DNA from: Methylovirgula sp. 4M-Z18
GTDB taxonomy: Bacteria > Pseudomonadota > Alphaproteobacteria > Rhizobiales > Beijerinckiaceae
Assembly: GCF_037890675.1 (NCBI RefSeq)
Contig: NZ_CP149574.1
Coordinates: forward strand, 2,046,001-2,110,000
DNA length: 64,000 bases
Direction: 5' to 3'
Numbering within the stretch: the first letter of the stretch is position 1; each line of letters starts with the position of its first letter. The notes under the pieces were generated by a model that had not been told where the DNA came from, ran no database searches, and saw only the letters and a list, made by a program, of their open reading frames with translations. The position numbers were made by a program, and so were the translations under genes. Of this stretch, positions 43,323-52,977 are shown one piece after another.

Positions 43323-46300
43323 GTGAACTCGCTCTCGACGCGCGCCGCGCCGGGGGCCACAAAGGAGCCCTATAAAGGAACGCACGCTTTGAGTCGGATT
43401 TTGCAAGACGTCGGTTTCGTGCATTTGCACGTTCATTCCTCCTTCTCGCTGCGCGAGGGAGCGTTGACCATCGCCAAGCTGGCGAAATTCGCCAAAGCCG
43501 ATGCGATGCCGGCCTTGGCGATTACCGACACCAACAATCTGTTCGGCGGCCTGGAATTTTCCGAGAAGATCTCGAAGGAAGGCATTCAGCCGATCGTGGG
43601 GATTCAGCTCACGCTGGAATTCGGCGATGCGGAGGCGCTCGGCTCACGCCTCCTGCGCGGCGATGCAGGGCGCGGATCGGTGGTGCTGCTGGCGGCGACC
43701 GCTGCCGGCTATGCCAATCTCATGCGCATCGGGTCGCGCGCCTGGCTCGACCCGTCCGCCGGCGACACGCCGCATGTGCGGCTCGACCGGCTCGACGACA
43801 TTTCGGGCTTGATCGCCTTGAGCGGCGGGCCGGGCGGGCCGCTGGATCGGGCGCTTTCCGCCGAGCGGCCGGAAGTGGCGCTCGCCCGGCTGCAAAAGCT
43901 GCAGGAGATTTTCGGCGACCGACTTTACGTCGAATTGCAGCGGCACGGGCTTGAGAACGAGAAGCTGAACGAAGGCCAGCTCCTCGATTTTGCCTATGGC
44001 AACGGCCTGCCGCTGGTGGCGACCAACGAGAGCTTCTTCGCCGCGGCGTCCGACTACGAAGCGCATGACGCGCTGATCTGCATTGCCGAGGGCACGGTAG
44101 TGGGCGATCCAAACCGGCGGCAATTGTCGCCGGAGCATCGGCTCAAGAGCCGCGCCGAGATGGTCCAGCTTTTCGCCGACCTCCCGGAAGCGACCGCCAA
44201 TACGATTGAAATCGCCATGCGCTGCGCCTACCGGCCGCGCACCGGCAAGCCCATTCTGCCGCGCTTCACCAGCGAGGACGGAACGCCGGTCGATGAAGTC
44301 GGCGAGTTGTGCGCCCAAGCGGAAAAGGGTCTCAAGAAGCGCCTTGCCGCGTCGCCGCCCGCGCCCGGTTTTTCGGTCGAGGATTACGAAAAGCGTCTGG
44401 CCTTCGAACTCGACGTCATCATACGCATGAAGTTTCCGGGTTATTTCCTTATCGTCTCGGACTTCATCAAATGGGCGAAGGCGCATGACATCCCGGTCGG
44501 TCCGGGCCGCGGTTCGGGCGCCGGCTCGCTCGTCGCCTATGCGCTGACGATCACCGATCTCGATCCGATGCGCTTCGGCTTGCTGTTCGAGCGTTTCTTG
44601 AATCCCGAACGTATCTCGATGCCGGACTTCGACATCGATTTTTGCCAATATCGGCGCGACGAGGTGATCGCCTATGTCCGCGAGCGCTATGGTCGCGATC
44701 GCGTCGCCCAGATCATCACCTTCGGCTCGTTCCTGGCGCGCGGCGTCATGCGCAACGTCGGCCGCGTGCTCGAGATGCCGCTGGGCCAAGTCGACCGACT
44801 CGCCAAGCTCGTGCCGCAGAATCCGGCGAATCCGATCAGTCTGGCCGATGCGATCAAGTCGGAAGTCAAATTGCGCGAGGCGGCGGACGAGGAGCCGCGT
44901 GTCGCCAAGATGCTGGCGATTGCCGGCACGCTCGAAGGGCTTTACTCCAACGCCTCGACCCATGCCGCGGGCATTGTGATTGGCGACCGGCCGCTCGATG
45001 AGATCGTGCCGCTGTATCAGGATCCGAAATCGGACATGCCGGCGACCCAGTTCAATATGAAATGGGTGGAGCCGGCAGGCCTGGTGAAGTTCGACTTCCT
45101 CGGCCTCAAGACGCTCACGACTCTCGCAACCACCGTGCAACTCTTGAAGAAGCGGGGCATCGATATCGATCTGACGGCGCTGCCGCTCGACGACCAGAAA
45201 ACCTTCGACATGTTGGGGCGCGGCGAAACGATCGGTGTGTTCCAGGTGGAATCGGCGGGCATGCGCAAGGCCCTTGTCGAAATGCGGGCCGACCGGCTGG
45301 AAGACCTCATCGCGCTCGTCGCGCTCTACCGGCCAGGCCCGATGGCTAATATTCCGGTCTATTGCGCGGTTAAGCACGGCGATCAGGCGCCGGATTACAT
45401 TCACCCGAAAATCGAACCGGTGCTGAAGGAGACGTTCGGCGTCATCATCTATCAGGAACAGGTGATGCAGATCGCGCAGATCCTGTCCGGCTATTCGCTC
45501 GGCGAAGCGGACATGCTGCGCCGCGCGATGGGTAAGAAGATCAAGGCGGAAATGGACGCCCAGCGCGCCCGTTTCGTCGACGGCGCGATGAAGGGTGGCT
45601 TGGAAAAGGCCAAGGCGGACGAGATTTTCGACCTCCTGGCGAAATTCGCCGACTATGGCTTCAACAAAAGCCACGCGGCCGCCTATGCGCTGATTGCCTA
45701 TCAAACCGCATGGTTCAAGGCCAATTACCCGGTCGAGTTCCTGGCCGCGTCGATGACGCTCGATAAATCCAACACCGACAAATTGTCGGAATTCCGCAAC
45801 GAGGCGCGCCGGCTCGGCATCAAGGTCGAGCCGCCGTCCGTCAACAAATCGGGCGTGGATTTCGAGGTGCATCAAGGCGCCGACGGCGCCTTGAACATTC
45901 GCTATGCGCTGTCAGCTGTCAAAGGGGCCGGCGAAGGGCAGGTGGGGTCGCTGGTGAGTGCGCGTGGCGCGCAGCCGTTCGACTCGCTGGGCGATTTCGC
46001 CCGCCGCATCAACCCGCGCGAGGTGAACAAGAAGGTTCTGGAGAGCCTTGCGGCGGCGGGCGCCTTCGACGACCTGGAATCGGACCGTGCTCGGGCCTTC
46101 GCGGCGGTCGAACCGATTCTGTCCTTGGCCAATCTCACCCAGGAGGAAGCGCAAGCCGGCCAGTCGGCGCTGTTCGGGGAGGTGGAGGCGGAGGCGCCGT
46201 TGCTTGTGCCGCATGTCAGCCCATGGCCAGCGGCGGACAAATTGGCGCGCGAATTGGACGCGATCGGTTTCTTCCTCTCGGGCCATCCACTGGACGATTA

Positions 46301-46862
46301 TGCCTCGGTCCTGACGCGCCTGCGCGTGACGCGTTGGGCGAATTTTGCCCGGGACGTCAAGGCGCGCGGGGCAGGGGTAGCGCAACTCGCCGCCACCGTG
46401 CTCGACCGGCAGGAGCGGCGCACCAAATCAGGCTCGAAAATGGGAATCGTCAATCTGTCCGATCAGACCGGACAATATGAGGCGATCCTGTTTCAGGAAG
46501 GGCTCAACCAATATCGCGACCTTCTTGAAAAAGGCCGGGCGCTTTTGATCACGGTCGAGGCGCGGGTCGAAGGCGAGGACGTGCGGGCGCGCATCACGGC
46601 CGCCGAACCGCTCGACCAGGCGGCAAGCCGCGTCCAAAAAGGCTTGCGCATCTTCGTCCGCGACAGCGGCCCGATCGCTTCGATCCATGAGCGTTTGAAA
46701 GCCCGCGAAGGCCGCGCCGAAGGGGAGGTGTCGCTGGTTCTGATGCTGGAGAAGGAAAAGAACGAGGTCGAAGTGAAGCTGCCGGGCAAATATGTCGTCT
46801 CGCCGCAGGTCGCCGGAGCGCTCAAGGCCGTGCCGGGAATTGTCGCGGTCGAGCACCTATAG
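43323..46862 (+). CDS. dnaE: DNA polymerase III subunit alpha
   Basis: A replicative C-family polymerase of up to 1179 residues. The PHP domain starts HLHVHSSFSLREGA. The catalytic aspartates are in PDFDIDFCQYRR at about residues 434-440. GSGAGSLVAYAL and FNKSHAAAYALIAYQTAWFK are normal DnaE1 segments, and an OB-fold and tail follow. The length and motifs fit DnaE1, not the error-prone DnaE2/ImuC. The start is uncertain: GTG at 43323, or TTG at 43389, which has AAAGGAA at a good distance and gives about 1157 residues. The only promoter-like element just upstream is the LexA-type one. Confidence 0.95.
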   Translation: MNSLSTRAAPGATKEPYKGTHALSRILQDVGFVHLHVHSSFSLREGALTIAKLAKFAKADAMPALAITDTNNLFGGLEFSEKISKEGIQPIVGIQLTLEFGDAEALGSRLLRGDAGRGSVVLLAATAAGYANLMRIGSRAWLDPSAGDTPHVRLDRLDDISGLIALSGGPGGPLDRALSAERPEVALARLQKLQEIFGDRLYVELQRHGLENEKLNEGQLLDFAYGNGLPLVATNESFFAAASDYEAHDALICIAEGTVVGDPNRRQLSPEHRLKSRAEMVQLFADLPEATANTIEIAMRCAYRPRTGKPILPRFTSEDGTPVDEVGELCAQAEKGLKKRLAASPPAPGFSVEDYEKRLAFELDVIIRMKFPGYFLIVSDFIKWAKAHDIPVGPGRGSGAGSLVAYALTITDLDPMRFGLLFERFLNPERISMPDFDIDFCQYRRDEVIAYVRERYGRDRVAQIITFGSFLARGVMRNVGRVLEMPLGQVDRLAKLVPQNPANPISLADAIKSEVKLREAADEEPRVAKMLAIAGTLEGLYSNASTHAAGIVIGDRPLDEIVPLYQDPKSDMPATQFNMKWVEPAGLVKFDFLGLKTLTTLATTVQLLKKRGIDIDLTALPLDDQKTFDMLGRGETIGVFQVESAGMRKALVEMRADRLEDLIALVALYRPGPMANIPVYCAVKHGDQAPDYIHPKIEPVLKETFGVIIYQEQVMQIAQILSGYSLGEADMLRRAMGKKIKAEMDAQRARFVDGAMKGGLEKAKADEIFDLLAKFADYGFNKSHAAAYALIAYQTAWFKANYPVEFLAASMTLDKSNTDKLSEFRNEARRLGIKVEPPSVNKSGVDFEVHQGADGALNIRYALSAVKGAGEGQVGSLVSARGAQPFDSLGDFARRINPREVNKKVLESLAAAGAFDDLESDRARAFAAVEPILSLANLTQEEAQAGQSALFGEVEAEAPLLVPHVSPWPAADKLARELDAIGFFLSGHPLDDYASVLTRLRVTRWANFARDVKARGAGVAQLAATVLDRQERRTKSGSKMGIVNLSDQTGQYEAILFQEGLNQYRDLLEKGRALLITVEARVEGEDVRARITAAEPLDQAASRVQKGLRIFVRDSGPIASIHERLKAREGRAEGEVSLVLMLEKEKNEVEVKLPGKYVVSPQVAGALKAVPGIVAVEHL

Positions 46863-46920
46863 GGTACGGTGAGGCTCACAAAGTACGTTAAAAATATGAT
46901 GCAATATTCTGATATAAAAT

Positions 46921-47325
46921 TTATTTTATGCCTTGAAAGGCAGGACCGTCAAGGTTCTGCCGATCATAGCGCTCCTGCGCAGCAAGCACCTCCGCAATGT
47001 GGTTGGTCGTCCAGGCTGCTATATTCGCAGCAACGCAAGATAGCGTTTGCCCGAGCGGAGTAATCGCGTATTCGACCGTGACCGGAACGGTGGGGAAAGC
47101 TTGCCGGGTGATCAGACCGTCCCGCTCCAATTTTTTGAGGGTCTGGCTGAGCATCTTTTGAGAAATACCTTCAACCTCTCGCTTCAATTCATTGAATCGA
47201 ATTGGCTTCATGGCGAGCGTGCAAAGCGTCAGCATCGTCCATTTGTCAGCGATGTGGTCGAAGATGATGCGGCTTGGACATGCGGCGGAAAAGGGGTTGG
47301 GGTCCCGCGGCCAATCGTCGTTCAT
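46921..47325 (-). CDS. HxlR family transcriptional regulator
   Basis: A 134-residue winged-helix protein with the family order DHIADKWTMLTLCTL, FNELKREVEGISQKMLSQTLKKLERDGL and VEYAITPLGQ. An N-terminal cysteine (SAACPSR) could act as a redox switch, as in other HxlR proteins. It is divergent from a flavodoxin-like quinone reductase gene, a common pairing in which the regulator represses it. Confidence 0.87.
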   Translation of the reverse strand: MNDDWPRDPNPFSAACPSRIIFDHIADKWTMLTLCTLAMKPIRFNELKREVEGISQKMLSQTLKKLERDGLITRQAFPTVPVTVEYAITPLGQTLSCVAANIAAWTTNHIAEVLAAQERYDRQNLDGPAFQGIK

Positions 47326-47453
47326 ACGGGTTTCATCCTGGTGACTTAGAGACCGTGTGGTGCCCTCTTTACAGCTTGGTCGTCCTGCGGCACTAGTATG
47401 TATTGTATAGCAGGTTTCATTTGGAAACTAGCGCAAACACTGAAGAGGATCGC

Positions 47454-48029
47454 ATGACATCCGTGAGCATCGTTTACCACAGCGGTTATGGCCACACCGC
47501 AAAAGCTGCTGCCGCCGTCGAGGCCGGAGCGGCCTCTGTCGATGGGGTCAAGGTCCAGTTGATCGTCATCGATGCTGAAGGCAATCTGCCCGAGGGCGGC
47601 TGGGAAACGCTCGCGACCTCGAATGCGATCGTTTTGGGGTCCCCGACCTACATGGCCGGGCCGTCGTGGCAGTTCAAGAAGTTTGCCGACGCCTCGTCCA
47701 AGGTTTGGTTCGGGCAGGGCTGGAAAAACAAGATCTTCGCAGGCTTCACCAATTCCGCCTCCATGAGCGGCGATAAGCTCGGCACGATCGATTATCTCTT
47801 CCATCTCGCCCAGCAGCATGCTGGCATCTGGGTAGGCACTGGCATGATGCCGGCGAGCACGAAAGCAGCGACCGAGGCGGACGTGAACCACCTCGGCAGC
47901 TTCTCCGGCCTCATGACCCGCTCGCCGGCCGACGCTTCGGCGGAAGAGGCCCCCGGCGCCGGCCATATCGAAACCGCCAAGCTGTTTGGCGCGCGCGTCG
48001 CCGAGATCACGGCACGGTTCGCAAAGTAA
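47454..48029 (+). CDS. Flavodoxin-fold NAD(P)H:quinone oxidoreductase-like protein
   Basis: A 191-residue flavodoxin-fold protein related to WrbA. The FMN phosphate loop YHSGYGHTAKAA lies near residue 10, GSPTYMAGPSWQFKKFAD near 65, and GFTNSASMSGDKLG near 100. It probably reduces quinones by two electrons to limit oxidative stress. ATG at 47454 with GAAGAGGATC upstream. The divergent HxlR gene should control it. Confidence 0.82.
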   Translation: MTSVSIVYHSGYGHTAKAAAAVEAGAASVDGVKVQLIVIDAEGNLPEGGWETLATSNAIVLGSPTYMAGPSWQFKKFADASSKVWFGQGWKNKIFAGFTNSASMSGDKLGTIDYLFHLAQQHAGIWVGTGMMPASTKAATEADVNHLGSFSGLMTRSPADASAEEAPGAGHIETAKLFGARVAEITARFAK

Positions 48030-48106
48030 AACAGGGGCGCGACCGTCCCGGTCGCAAACGGCGCGGAGCCATGTTCCGCGCGTGGAAGAGCAAAGCCTCC
48101 TTCCTT

Positions 48107-48135
48107 GTGCGGGCGAGCCGCCCGCACTCCTTTTT
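48107..48135 (+). terminator. Terminator of the flavodoxin-like gene
   Basis: An 8-bp perfect stem (GTGCGGGC at 48107-48114, GCCCGCAC at 48120-48127) with a 5-nt loop, then TCCTTTTT. Confidence 0.85.
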
Positions 48136-48149
48136 AAAACAAAAAAGCC

Positions 48150-48177
48150 TTGCATCGCGCGCCGATCGCGCTATAAG
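48150..48177 (+). promoter_or_regulatory. Promoter of the rpsF-rplI operon
   Basis: TTGCAT (48150-48155) and TATAAG (48172-48177) with a 16-bp spacer. The leader to rpsF is about 160 nt, long enough for autogenous control by S6:S18. It contains a small hairpin, GGGGA (48235-48239) / TCCCC (48243-48247). The leader control is inference from other bacteria. Confidence 0.5.
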
Positions 48178-48340
48178 CACCGCTTCGTTGCCCTGGCCGG
48201 GGGCTGAACGGAGGGTTCGCGCATGCCGCGAGTAGGGGATTGTCCCCGACCTCCCGTGTCTCCGCCTTTGTTCTTTGTCGCCTTTTCCGAAGGCTCGAAG
48301 GGCTCCGCGTCAGGCAACGTCAATTGAGAAAGGCAAGTCA

Positions 48341-48796
48341 ATGGCGCTCTATGAGCACGTGTTTCTTGCTCGTCAGGATGTGACTTCCCAGCAGGTGGAA
48401 GCGCTGACCGAGCAGTTCAAGAATGTGATTACCTCCAAAGGCGGCAAGATCGACAAGGTCGAGTATTGGGGCGTGAAGTCGCTCGCTTTCCGCATCAAGA
48501 AGAACCGCAAGGCGCATTTTTCGCTCTTCAACATCGACGCATCGGCAGCCGCCGTCGCCGAAATGGAGCGTCAGATGGGCCTCAACGAAGACGTCCTGCG
48601 CTTCATGACCATCCGTGTCGAGGCGCTGGAAGAGGGCCCGTCGGCCATGATGCGCAAGCGTGACGATGCCGACCGCGACGACCGCGGCGACCGTCCCGAG
48701 CGCTCTGACCGCCGTCCCGGCGGTTTCGGCCGCCCTGATCGCTCCGACCGCGCGCCGCGCCGTCCCCGTGAAGACTTTGCTGAGGAGCAGAACTAA
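48341..48796 (+). CDS. rpsF: 30S ribosomal protein S6
   Basis: A 151-residue ribosomal protein that pairs with S18 in the platform of the small subunit. The core (residues 1-100) is normal: [13 protein letters not shown] at the start, then [12 protein letters not shown]. The C-terminal tail from about residue 108 is long, of mixed charge and repetitive ([15 protein letters not shown]), as in many Alphaproteobacteria. The ATG at 48341 follows GAGAAAGG. The stop overlaps rpsR by one base. Confidence 0.96.
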   Translation: MALYEHVFLARQDVTSQQVEALTEQFKNVITSKGGKIDKVEYWGVKSLAFRIKKNRKAHFSLFNIDASAAAVAEMERQMGLNEDVLRFMTIRVEALEEGPSAMMRKRDDADRDDRGDRPERSDRRPGGFGRPDRSDRAPRRPREDFAEEQN

Positions 48797-49044
48797 TGAC
48801 CGGTACCGCTGCCGGCGGCGCACGCCGCCCCTTCTTCCGCCGTCGTAAGAGCTGCCCCTTCACCGGCACCAATGCTCCAAAGATCGATTACAAGGACACG
48901 CGTCTGCTCTCGCGCTACATTTCCGAGCGCGGCAAGATCGTGCCGTCCCGCATCACAGCGGTCAGCGCCAAGAAGCAGCGCGAATTGGCCCAGGCCATCA
49001 AGCGCGCCCGCTTCCTCGGACTGCTGCCCTATATGATTCGCTAA
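48796..49044 (+). CDS. rpsR: 30S ribosomal protein S18
   Basis: An 82-residue protein that starts with an RRPFFRRRK segment and ends [11 protein letters not shown], the standard S18 signature, with [19 protein letters not shown] in the middle. The ATG shares its A with the rpsF TAA stop. Confidence 0.96.
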   Translation: MTGTAAGGARRPFFRRRKSCPFTGTNAPKIDYKDTRLLSRYISERGKIVPSRITAVSAKKQRELAQAIKRARFLGLLPYMIR

Positions 49045-49181
49045 GAAGCGAACTTAAGTCACCGAAGGACGGACGGCGTTCGCGCTTGGTCCGTCCTGAG
49101 TTGGGCCGGAGATCTTAAAACAAGGCGGTTTGCCTTGCGGATGATCCGGCTCTAACCGCCCAAGGAGCGGGACAGCGACTG

Positions 49182-50147
49182 ATGTTTAACCGACTTGCCC
49201 CTGCTGTTGCGGCCGGCCTTGCCGCCGCCGTTCTTTTCGCCCTCGCGGCGAAGGGGCTGACGGCTGCCATCCCGCTTTCGCTGCTCACCCCGCTGCCCTT
49301 GTTCATTGCCGTGCTCGGTTGGGGTTTCGAAGCTGCGCTTATCGCCATCGCCATCGCAACGGTCGCGCTCACGGCCCTGTTCGGCGCAGAGATCTCGCTG
49401 CCGTTTTTCCTCGTCTTCGGGCCGGCGACGCTGGGCCTTGGGTTTGTCGCGCTTGCCCGTGTCCAAAAGGACGGGGCGGGGTTTAATTTTCTGCCCTTGA
49501 GTATGATCGCGCTGACGATCCCCCTCGCGTCGAGTATCGCGGTCAGCGTCTTCGTCTTGGTATGGGCGTATCTTGCCGGCAGCTATCACGCCATGTTCGC
49601 CGACATGTCGGCACTCCTCGCGCCGGCCGTCACCGAATTTCAGGATATGGCGGCTCGCGCCCATGTGGATCTGCCGCCGGAATTGTCGGGCGACACATTG
49701 GCTCGGCTGATGGCCTTGTCGTTTCCGGGCGCACTCGCGATTGCGGCGACCGTGCTCGTGGCCGTCAATTTCTGGCTGGCTGCCCGGGCCGCGCAGATTT
49801 CGGGCTTGCTTGCACGGCCCTGGCCCGATTTGCCGAGCCAGTTTCGGGCGAGCCGCATTCAGCTCGGATTGACGCTTCTCGCCTTCGCCGCGCTCTGCCT
49901 GTTCCGCAGCGTCGCCGTGCTTTATGCCGGCGTACTGTTTTTCGCACTCATCATAAGCCTGAGCCTGTGCGGCCTTGCCGTCATGCACGATTGGCTGCGC
50001 GGAGGCGGGCCGTTCCGGTTTTTCCTCATCGCGGTCGTCTACCTTCTCATCGTCTGGCTATTCGGCCTGCCGATTTACCTCTTCGCACTGATCGGCTTTG
50101 CCGATGCGATTTATCCGCTGCGCAAGACGAAACTTGCGCAAACCTAA
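49182..50147 (+). CDS. DUF2232 membrane protein
   Basis: A 321-residue polytopic membrane protein with about eight helices. Placement between rpsR and rplI is the usual alphaproteobacterial site of DUF2232 genes. The family function is not established, though YybS-like relatives suggest transport or envelope roles. GGAGCGGGA precedes the ATG. It lies 32 bp before rplI and is probably co-transcribed with the ribosomal genes. Confidence 0.82.
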   Translation: MFNRLAPAVAAGLAAAVLFALAAKGLTAAIPLSLLTPLPLFIAVLGWGFEAALIAIAIATVALTALFGAEISLPFFLVFGPATLGLGFVALARVQKDGAGFNFLPLSMIALTIPLASSIAVSVFVLVWAYLAGSYHAMFADMSALLAPAVTEFQDMAARAHVDLPPELSGDTLARLMALSFPGALAIAATVLVAVNFWLAARAAQISGLLARPWPDLPSQFRASRIQLGLTLLAFAALCLFRSVAVLYAGVLFFALIISLSLCGLAVMHDWLRGGGPFRFFLIAVVYLLIVWLFGLPIYLFALIGFADAIYPLRKTKLAQT

Positions 50148-50179
50148 AAATCTTTAAGGTCAAAACAGGAGTAAGTGTC

Positions 50180-50749
50180 ATGGAAGTTATTTTGTTGGAG
50201 CGCGTCGCCAAGCTCGGCCAGATGGGCGAGACGGTGCGTGTGAAGGAAGGCTTTGCCCGCAATTTCCTGCTGCCGCGCGGCAAGGCTCTGCGCGCGACGG
50301 AAGCGAACAAGAAGCGCTTCGAAGGCCAGCGCGCGCAGCTAGAGGCCCGCAACCTCGAGGCAAAGAGCGAAGCGGCCAAGGTAGCCGAGCAGCTCGACGG
50401 CAAGAGCTTCACCATCATCCGCCAGGCCGGCGAAACCGGCCAGCTCTACGGTTCGGTGTCGACCCGTGACATCGCCGAGGCGATTTCGGCCGGCGGCGTG
50501 AGCGTTTCGCGCAACCAGATCGCGCTGACGACGCCGATCAAGGCGATCGGCCTGCACGACGTGCCAGTGCATCTGCATGCGGAAGTCGAATCGCATGTGT
50601 CCATCAACGTCGCCCGCTCGCCGGAAGAGGCCGAGCGCCAGGCCAAGGGCGAAGAGCTGACCGTCAAGGAAGAGAATTCGCTCGACGATCTCGGCCTCGA
50701 AATCGGCCAGGCCCTGGCAGACGCCGGTGGCAGCCTCGGCGACCGCTAA
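50180..50749 (+). CDS. rplI: 50S ribosomal protein L9
   Basis: A 189-residue ribosomal protein. The N-terminal domain [17 protein letters not shown] with [16 protein letters not shown] binds 23S rRNA. A long connecting helix and the C-terminal domain ([13 protein letters not shown]) follow. A C-terminal acidic extension beyond residue 150 is typical in this class. The ATG at 50180 has ACAGGAG upstream. Confidence 0.96.
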   Translation: MEVILLERVAKLGQMGETVRVKEGFARNFLLPRGKALRATEANKKRFEGQRAQLEARNLEAKSEAAKVAEQLDGKSFTIIRQAGETGQLYGSVSTRDIAEAISAGGVSVSRNQIALTTPIKAIGLHDVPVHLHAEVESHVSINVARSPEEAERQAKGEELTVKEENSLDDLGLEIGQALADAGGSLGDR

Positions 50750-50773
50750 TCTCGGCGCGAGGTCCCAAAACGC

Positions 50774-50807
50774 AACGGCTCTGCCCCAAAAGGGCAGGGC
50801 CGTTTTT
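50774..50807 (+). terminator. Terminator of the rpsF-rplI operon
   Basis: A 13-bp stem with one T-G pair (AACGGCTCTGCCC at 50774-50786, complement at 50792-50804), a 5-nt loop and a T-run. Confidence 0.9.
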
Positions 50808-50864
50808 CCTTCACCGATCCGTCATTTTGCCGTTGAAGAAGATACATTTTTTCCAATTCGACAC

Positions 50865-50893
50865 TGGACAAGCCGGGCGCCGCTTTCTATAAG
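50865..50893 (+). promoter_or_regulatory. Promoter of tRNA-Phe
   Basis: TGGACA (50865-50870) and TATAAG (50888-50893) with a 17-bp spacer, about 47 bp before the tRNA. Confidence 0.55.
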
Positions 50894-50939
50894 CGCGTCA
50901 CTTTCATCGAAACGCGATTTGGCGTTGCCGGTGAGACAA

Positions 50940-51015
50940 GCCCGAGTAGCTCAGTTGGTAGAGCAAGCGACTGAAAATCGCTGTGTCGGTGGTTCGATTC
51001 CGCCCTCGGGCACCA
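50940..51015 (+). tRNA. tRNA-Phe (anticodon GAA)
   Basis: Acceptor GCCCGAG/CTCGGGC, D-arm GCTC/GAGC, anticodon stem AGCGA/TCGCT with loop CTGAAAA (anticodon GAA), T-arm with GGTTCGATTCC, discriminator A and encoded CCA at 51013-51015. An integrase gene follows 170 bp downstream, so its 3' end is a likely integration site. Confidence 0.97.
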
Positions 51016-51182
51016 TTTGCCCGTCCCATGGCGTCCATACCCCCTAGAAAAGTTCATGAATTTCAGGCATTTTGCTTGAAATGAGCCAGCTTGACGTCCG
51101 CTCACGTCCACCGGCATCCAGTCGATTTGGGGGTAGTGCAAGGGGGGCTCAGAAAAGACCCCTTGCTGCGAGACCCCCGTCG

Positions 51183-52392
51183 ATGGCCCTCGGCGACATT
51201 AATGTCAGAAATGCGAAGCCGGGCGAACGGCTGATCAAAATGTATGACGGCGAGGGACTGTTGCTGTTGATCAAGCCGACCGGCGCCAAGCTATGGCGCT
51301 TGAAGTACCGCTTCCATGGGCAGGAGAAAGCGCTAGCCCTCGGCAAATACCCCCAAGGTCGGGTTAAAAGAGGCACGCGTGAGACGCGACGAAGCCAGGG
51401 CCTTGTTAGGGGCCGGCAAAGATCCGGGTCGGTTGCGCCGACTGGAAAAACTGACAGGGGCAACACCAAACGGCGCCACGTTCAAAGCCGTCGCCGACGA
51501 TTATCAGTACAAGCTCGCCCGCGAGGGTAGGGCGCCGACAACCCTCGACAAGCTCGCTTGGCTGCTATCCTTCGTTCCGGCCGATGTTGGCAATCAGCCC
51601 ATCCGCGAGCTGACAGCCGCCGATATTCTTGCGGTCCTTAAAAAGGTCGAGGCCCGCGGCAATCTCGAAACCGCCCGCCGTTTAAGATCTACGATAGGCG
51701 CGGTTTTCCGCTATGGAGTCGCCACGGCACGCGCGGAAAACGATCCCACTGCGGCGCTCAAGGGCGCCTTGATCGCACCCAAGGTCAAGAATCGCGCTGC
51801 CATCACCTATCCTGTCGAACTCGGAAGATTCCTTCGCTCGGTCGAAACTTATAACGGGCAACCCGAAGTAATCTCAGCGCTGAAATTATTACCGCTGGTC
51901 TTCTCGCGGCCGGGCGAGCCCCGCATGGCGGAATGGTCCGAGTTTGATTTTGAACGGGCGATCTGGACGGTTCCTGCCGCCCGGACCAAAATGCGGCACG
52001 AGCATCAGGTGCCGCTTTCGCGGCAAGCCACCGCGATATTGAACGGACTTAAGCCCCTAACCGGTCATGGACGACTGGTCTTTCCCAGTCTTCGGTCGAA
52101 AGAGCGGCCGATCAGCGACAACACGATGAACGCTTCGATGCGCCGCATGGGGTATTCAAAGGATGAAGTGACCGCGCACGGCTTCCGCGCCACCTTTTCC
52201 ACCATGGCCAATGAAAGCCGTAGATTCTCTGTCGACGCGATCGAGCGCGCTCTGGCTCACGTCGACGACAATCAGGTGCGGCGGGCCTATAATCGCGCTG
52301 AATTTTGGACCGAGCGGGTCGAAATGGCGCAGTGGTGGGCCGATCATTTGGATTCGCTTAAAGCGGGGAGCACAACGCCGGGCAAATCGTAA
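51183..52392 (+). pseudogene. P4-type tyrosine integrase, frameshifted
   Basis: The N-terminal DUF4102-like part (ALGDINVRNAKPGERLIK, YDGEGLLLLIKPTGAKLWR) is in one frame to about 51350. The rest continues in another frame from LKEARVRRDEARALL to the end at 52392. The join falls at a run of five C (51350-51354), so a single base gain or loss would explain it. Restored, the product would be about 403 residues, normal for the family. Catalytic residues are present: Arg in RPGEPRMAEW, HEHQVPLS, HGFRATF and the His/Tyr in LAHVDDNQVRRAYNR. It could be a true inactivation or a sequencing error. Confidence 0.85.
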
Positions 52393-52653
52393 AATGCTGA
52401 GCGTTGTCACAGCTTACCCAATGTGTAAGATCTTCCACAAATCCCTCTCGTCGCCCTTGGTCGCGTAACTCAAAAAGGGGCGTACAGGTGAGGCGGCCAT
52501 GATGGGCAAGACGCGATCTACAGAGGCGTTGGCGGCGCTTCTATTCGGCGCACCGATGTAAGACGCCTTTTCGCCATTCCCCTAAAATGAGAAATGGCTT
52601 GAAGGGGGCCCAGCCGTTTCTCGGACTTCATCAGGACCGGGACCAGTGGATCC

Positions 52654-52702
52654 GTGGCTCATAACCTGAAGGCAGCAGGTTCAAATCCCGCCCCCGCAAC
52701 CA
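52654..52702 (+). pseudogene. 3' remnant of an initiator tRNA-Met gene
   Basis: The segment matches the 3' half of tRNA-fMet: anticodon arm around CTCATAA (anticodon CAT), T-arm GCAGGTTCAAAT and an end CCCCCGCAACCA. The 5' half is absent, and the T-stem has an A-C mismatch where functional genes pair. It is therefore a scar or attachment-site copy, not a working tRNA. The 260 bases between the integrase and this remnant hold nothing else I can support. Confidence 0.75.
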
Positions 52703-52708
52703 AATCTC

Positions 52709-52744
52709 AAGCCCTTGAAACTTAAAAAATTTCAAGGGCTTTTT
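52709..52744 (+). terminator. Terminator behind the tRNA-fMet remnant
   Basis: A 12-bp perfect stem (AAGCCCTTGAAA at 52709-52720, complement at 52730-52741) with a 9-nt loop and a following T-run. It probably came along with the tRNA copy. Confidence 0.75.
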
Positions 52745-52977
52745 GATTCTCAGAACATCCCATTCGAAAACCTCCCGTGGAAGCATCCTGGAAGTGCCAG
52801 GACGAAAGCTCCAGCGCAAAATCGGCGGAAACTATTTCCGCAATGTGTGCCAAAGCTGCAACGGCTCAAGGCTGCACAGGGACCTGCGAGGCATCGACCT
52901 GCGGGCCAATGGGGAGCTCACCCTTGAGGCCGTGCTGGGCCACTTGCGATAAACTTATCTGTGGCCACAAGCCCGCA

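Noticed and set aside
43644-45875. A 743-codon minus-strand frame opposite dnaE
   Set aside because: Mirror frame of a high-GC gene with low-complexity composition. dnaE is unambiguous.
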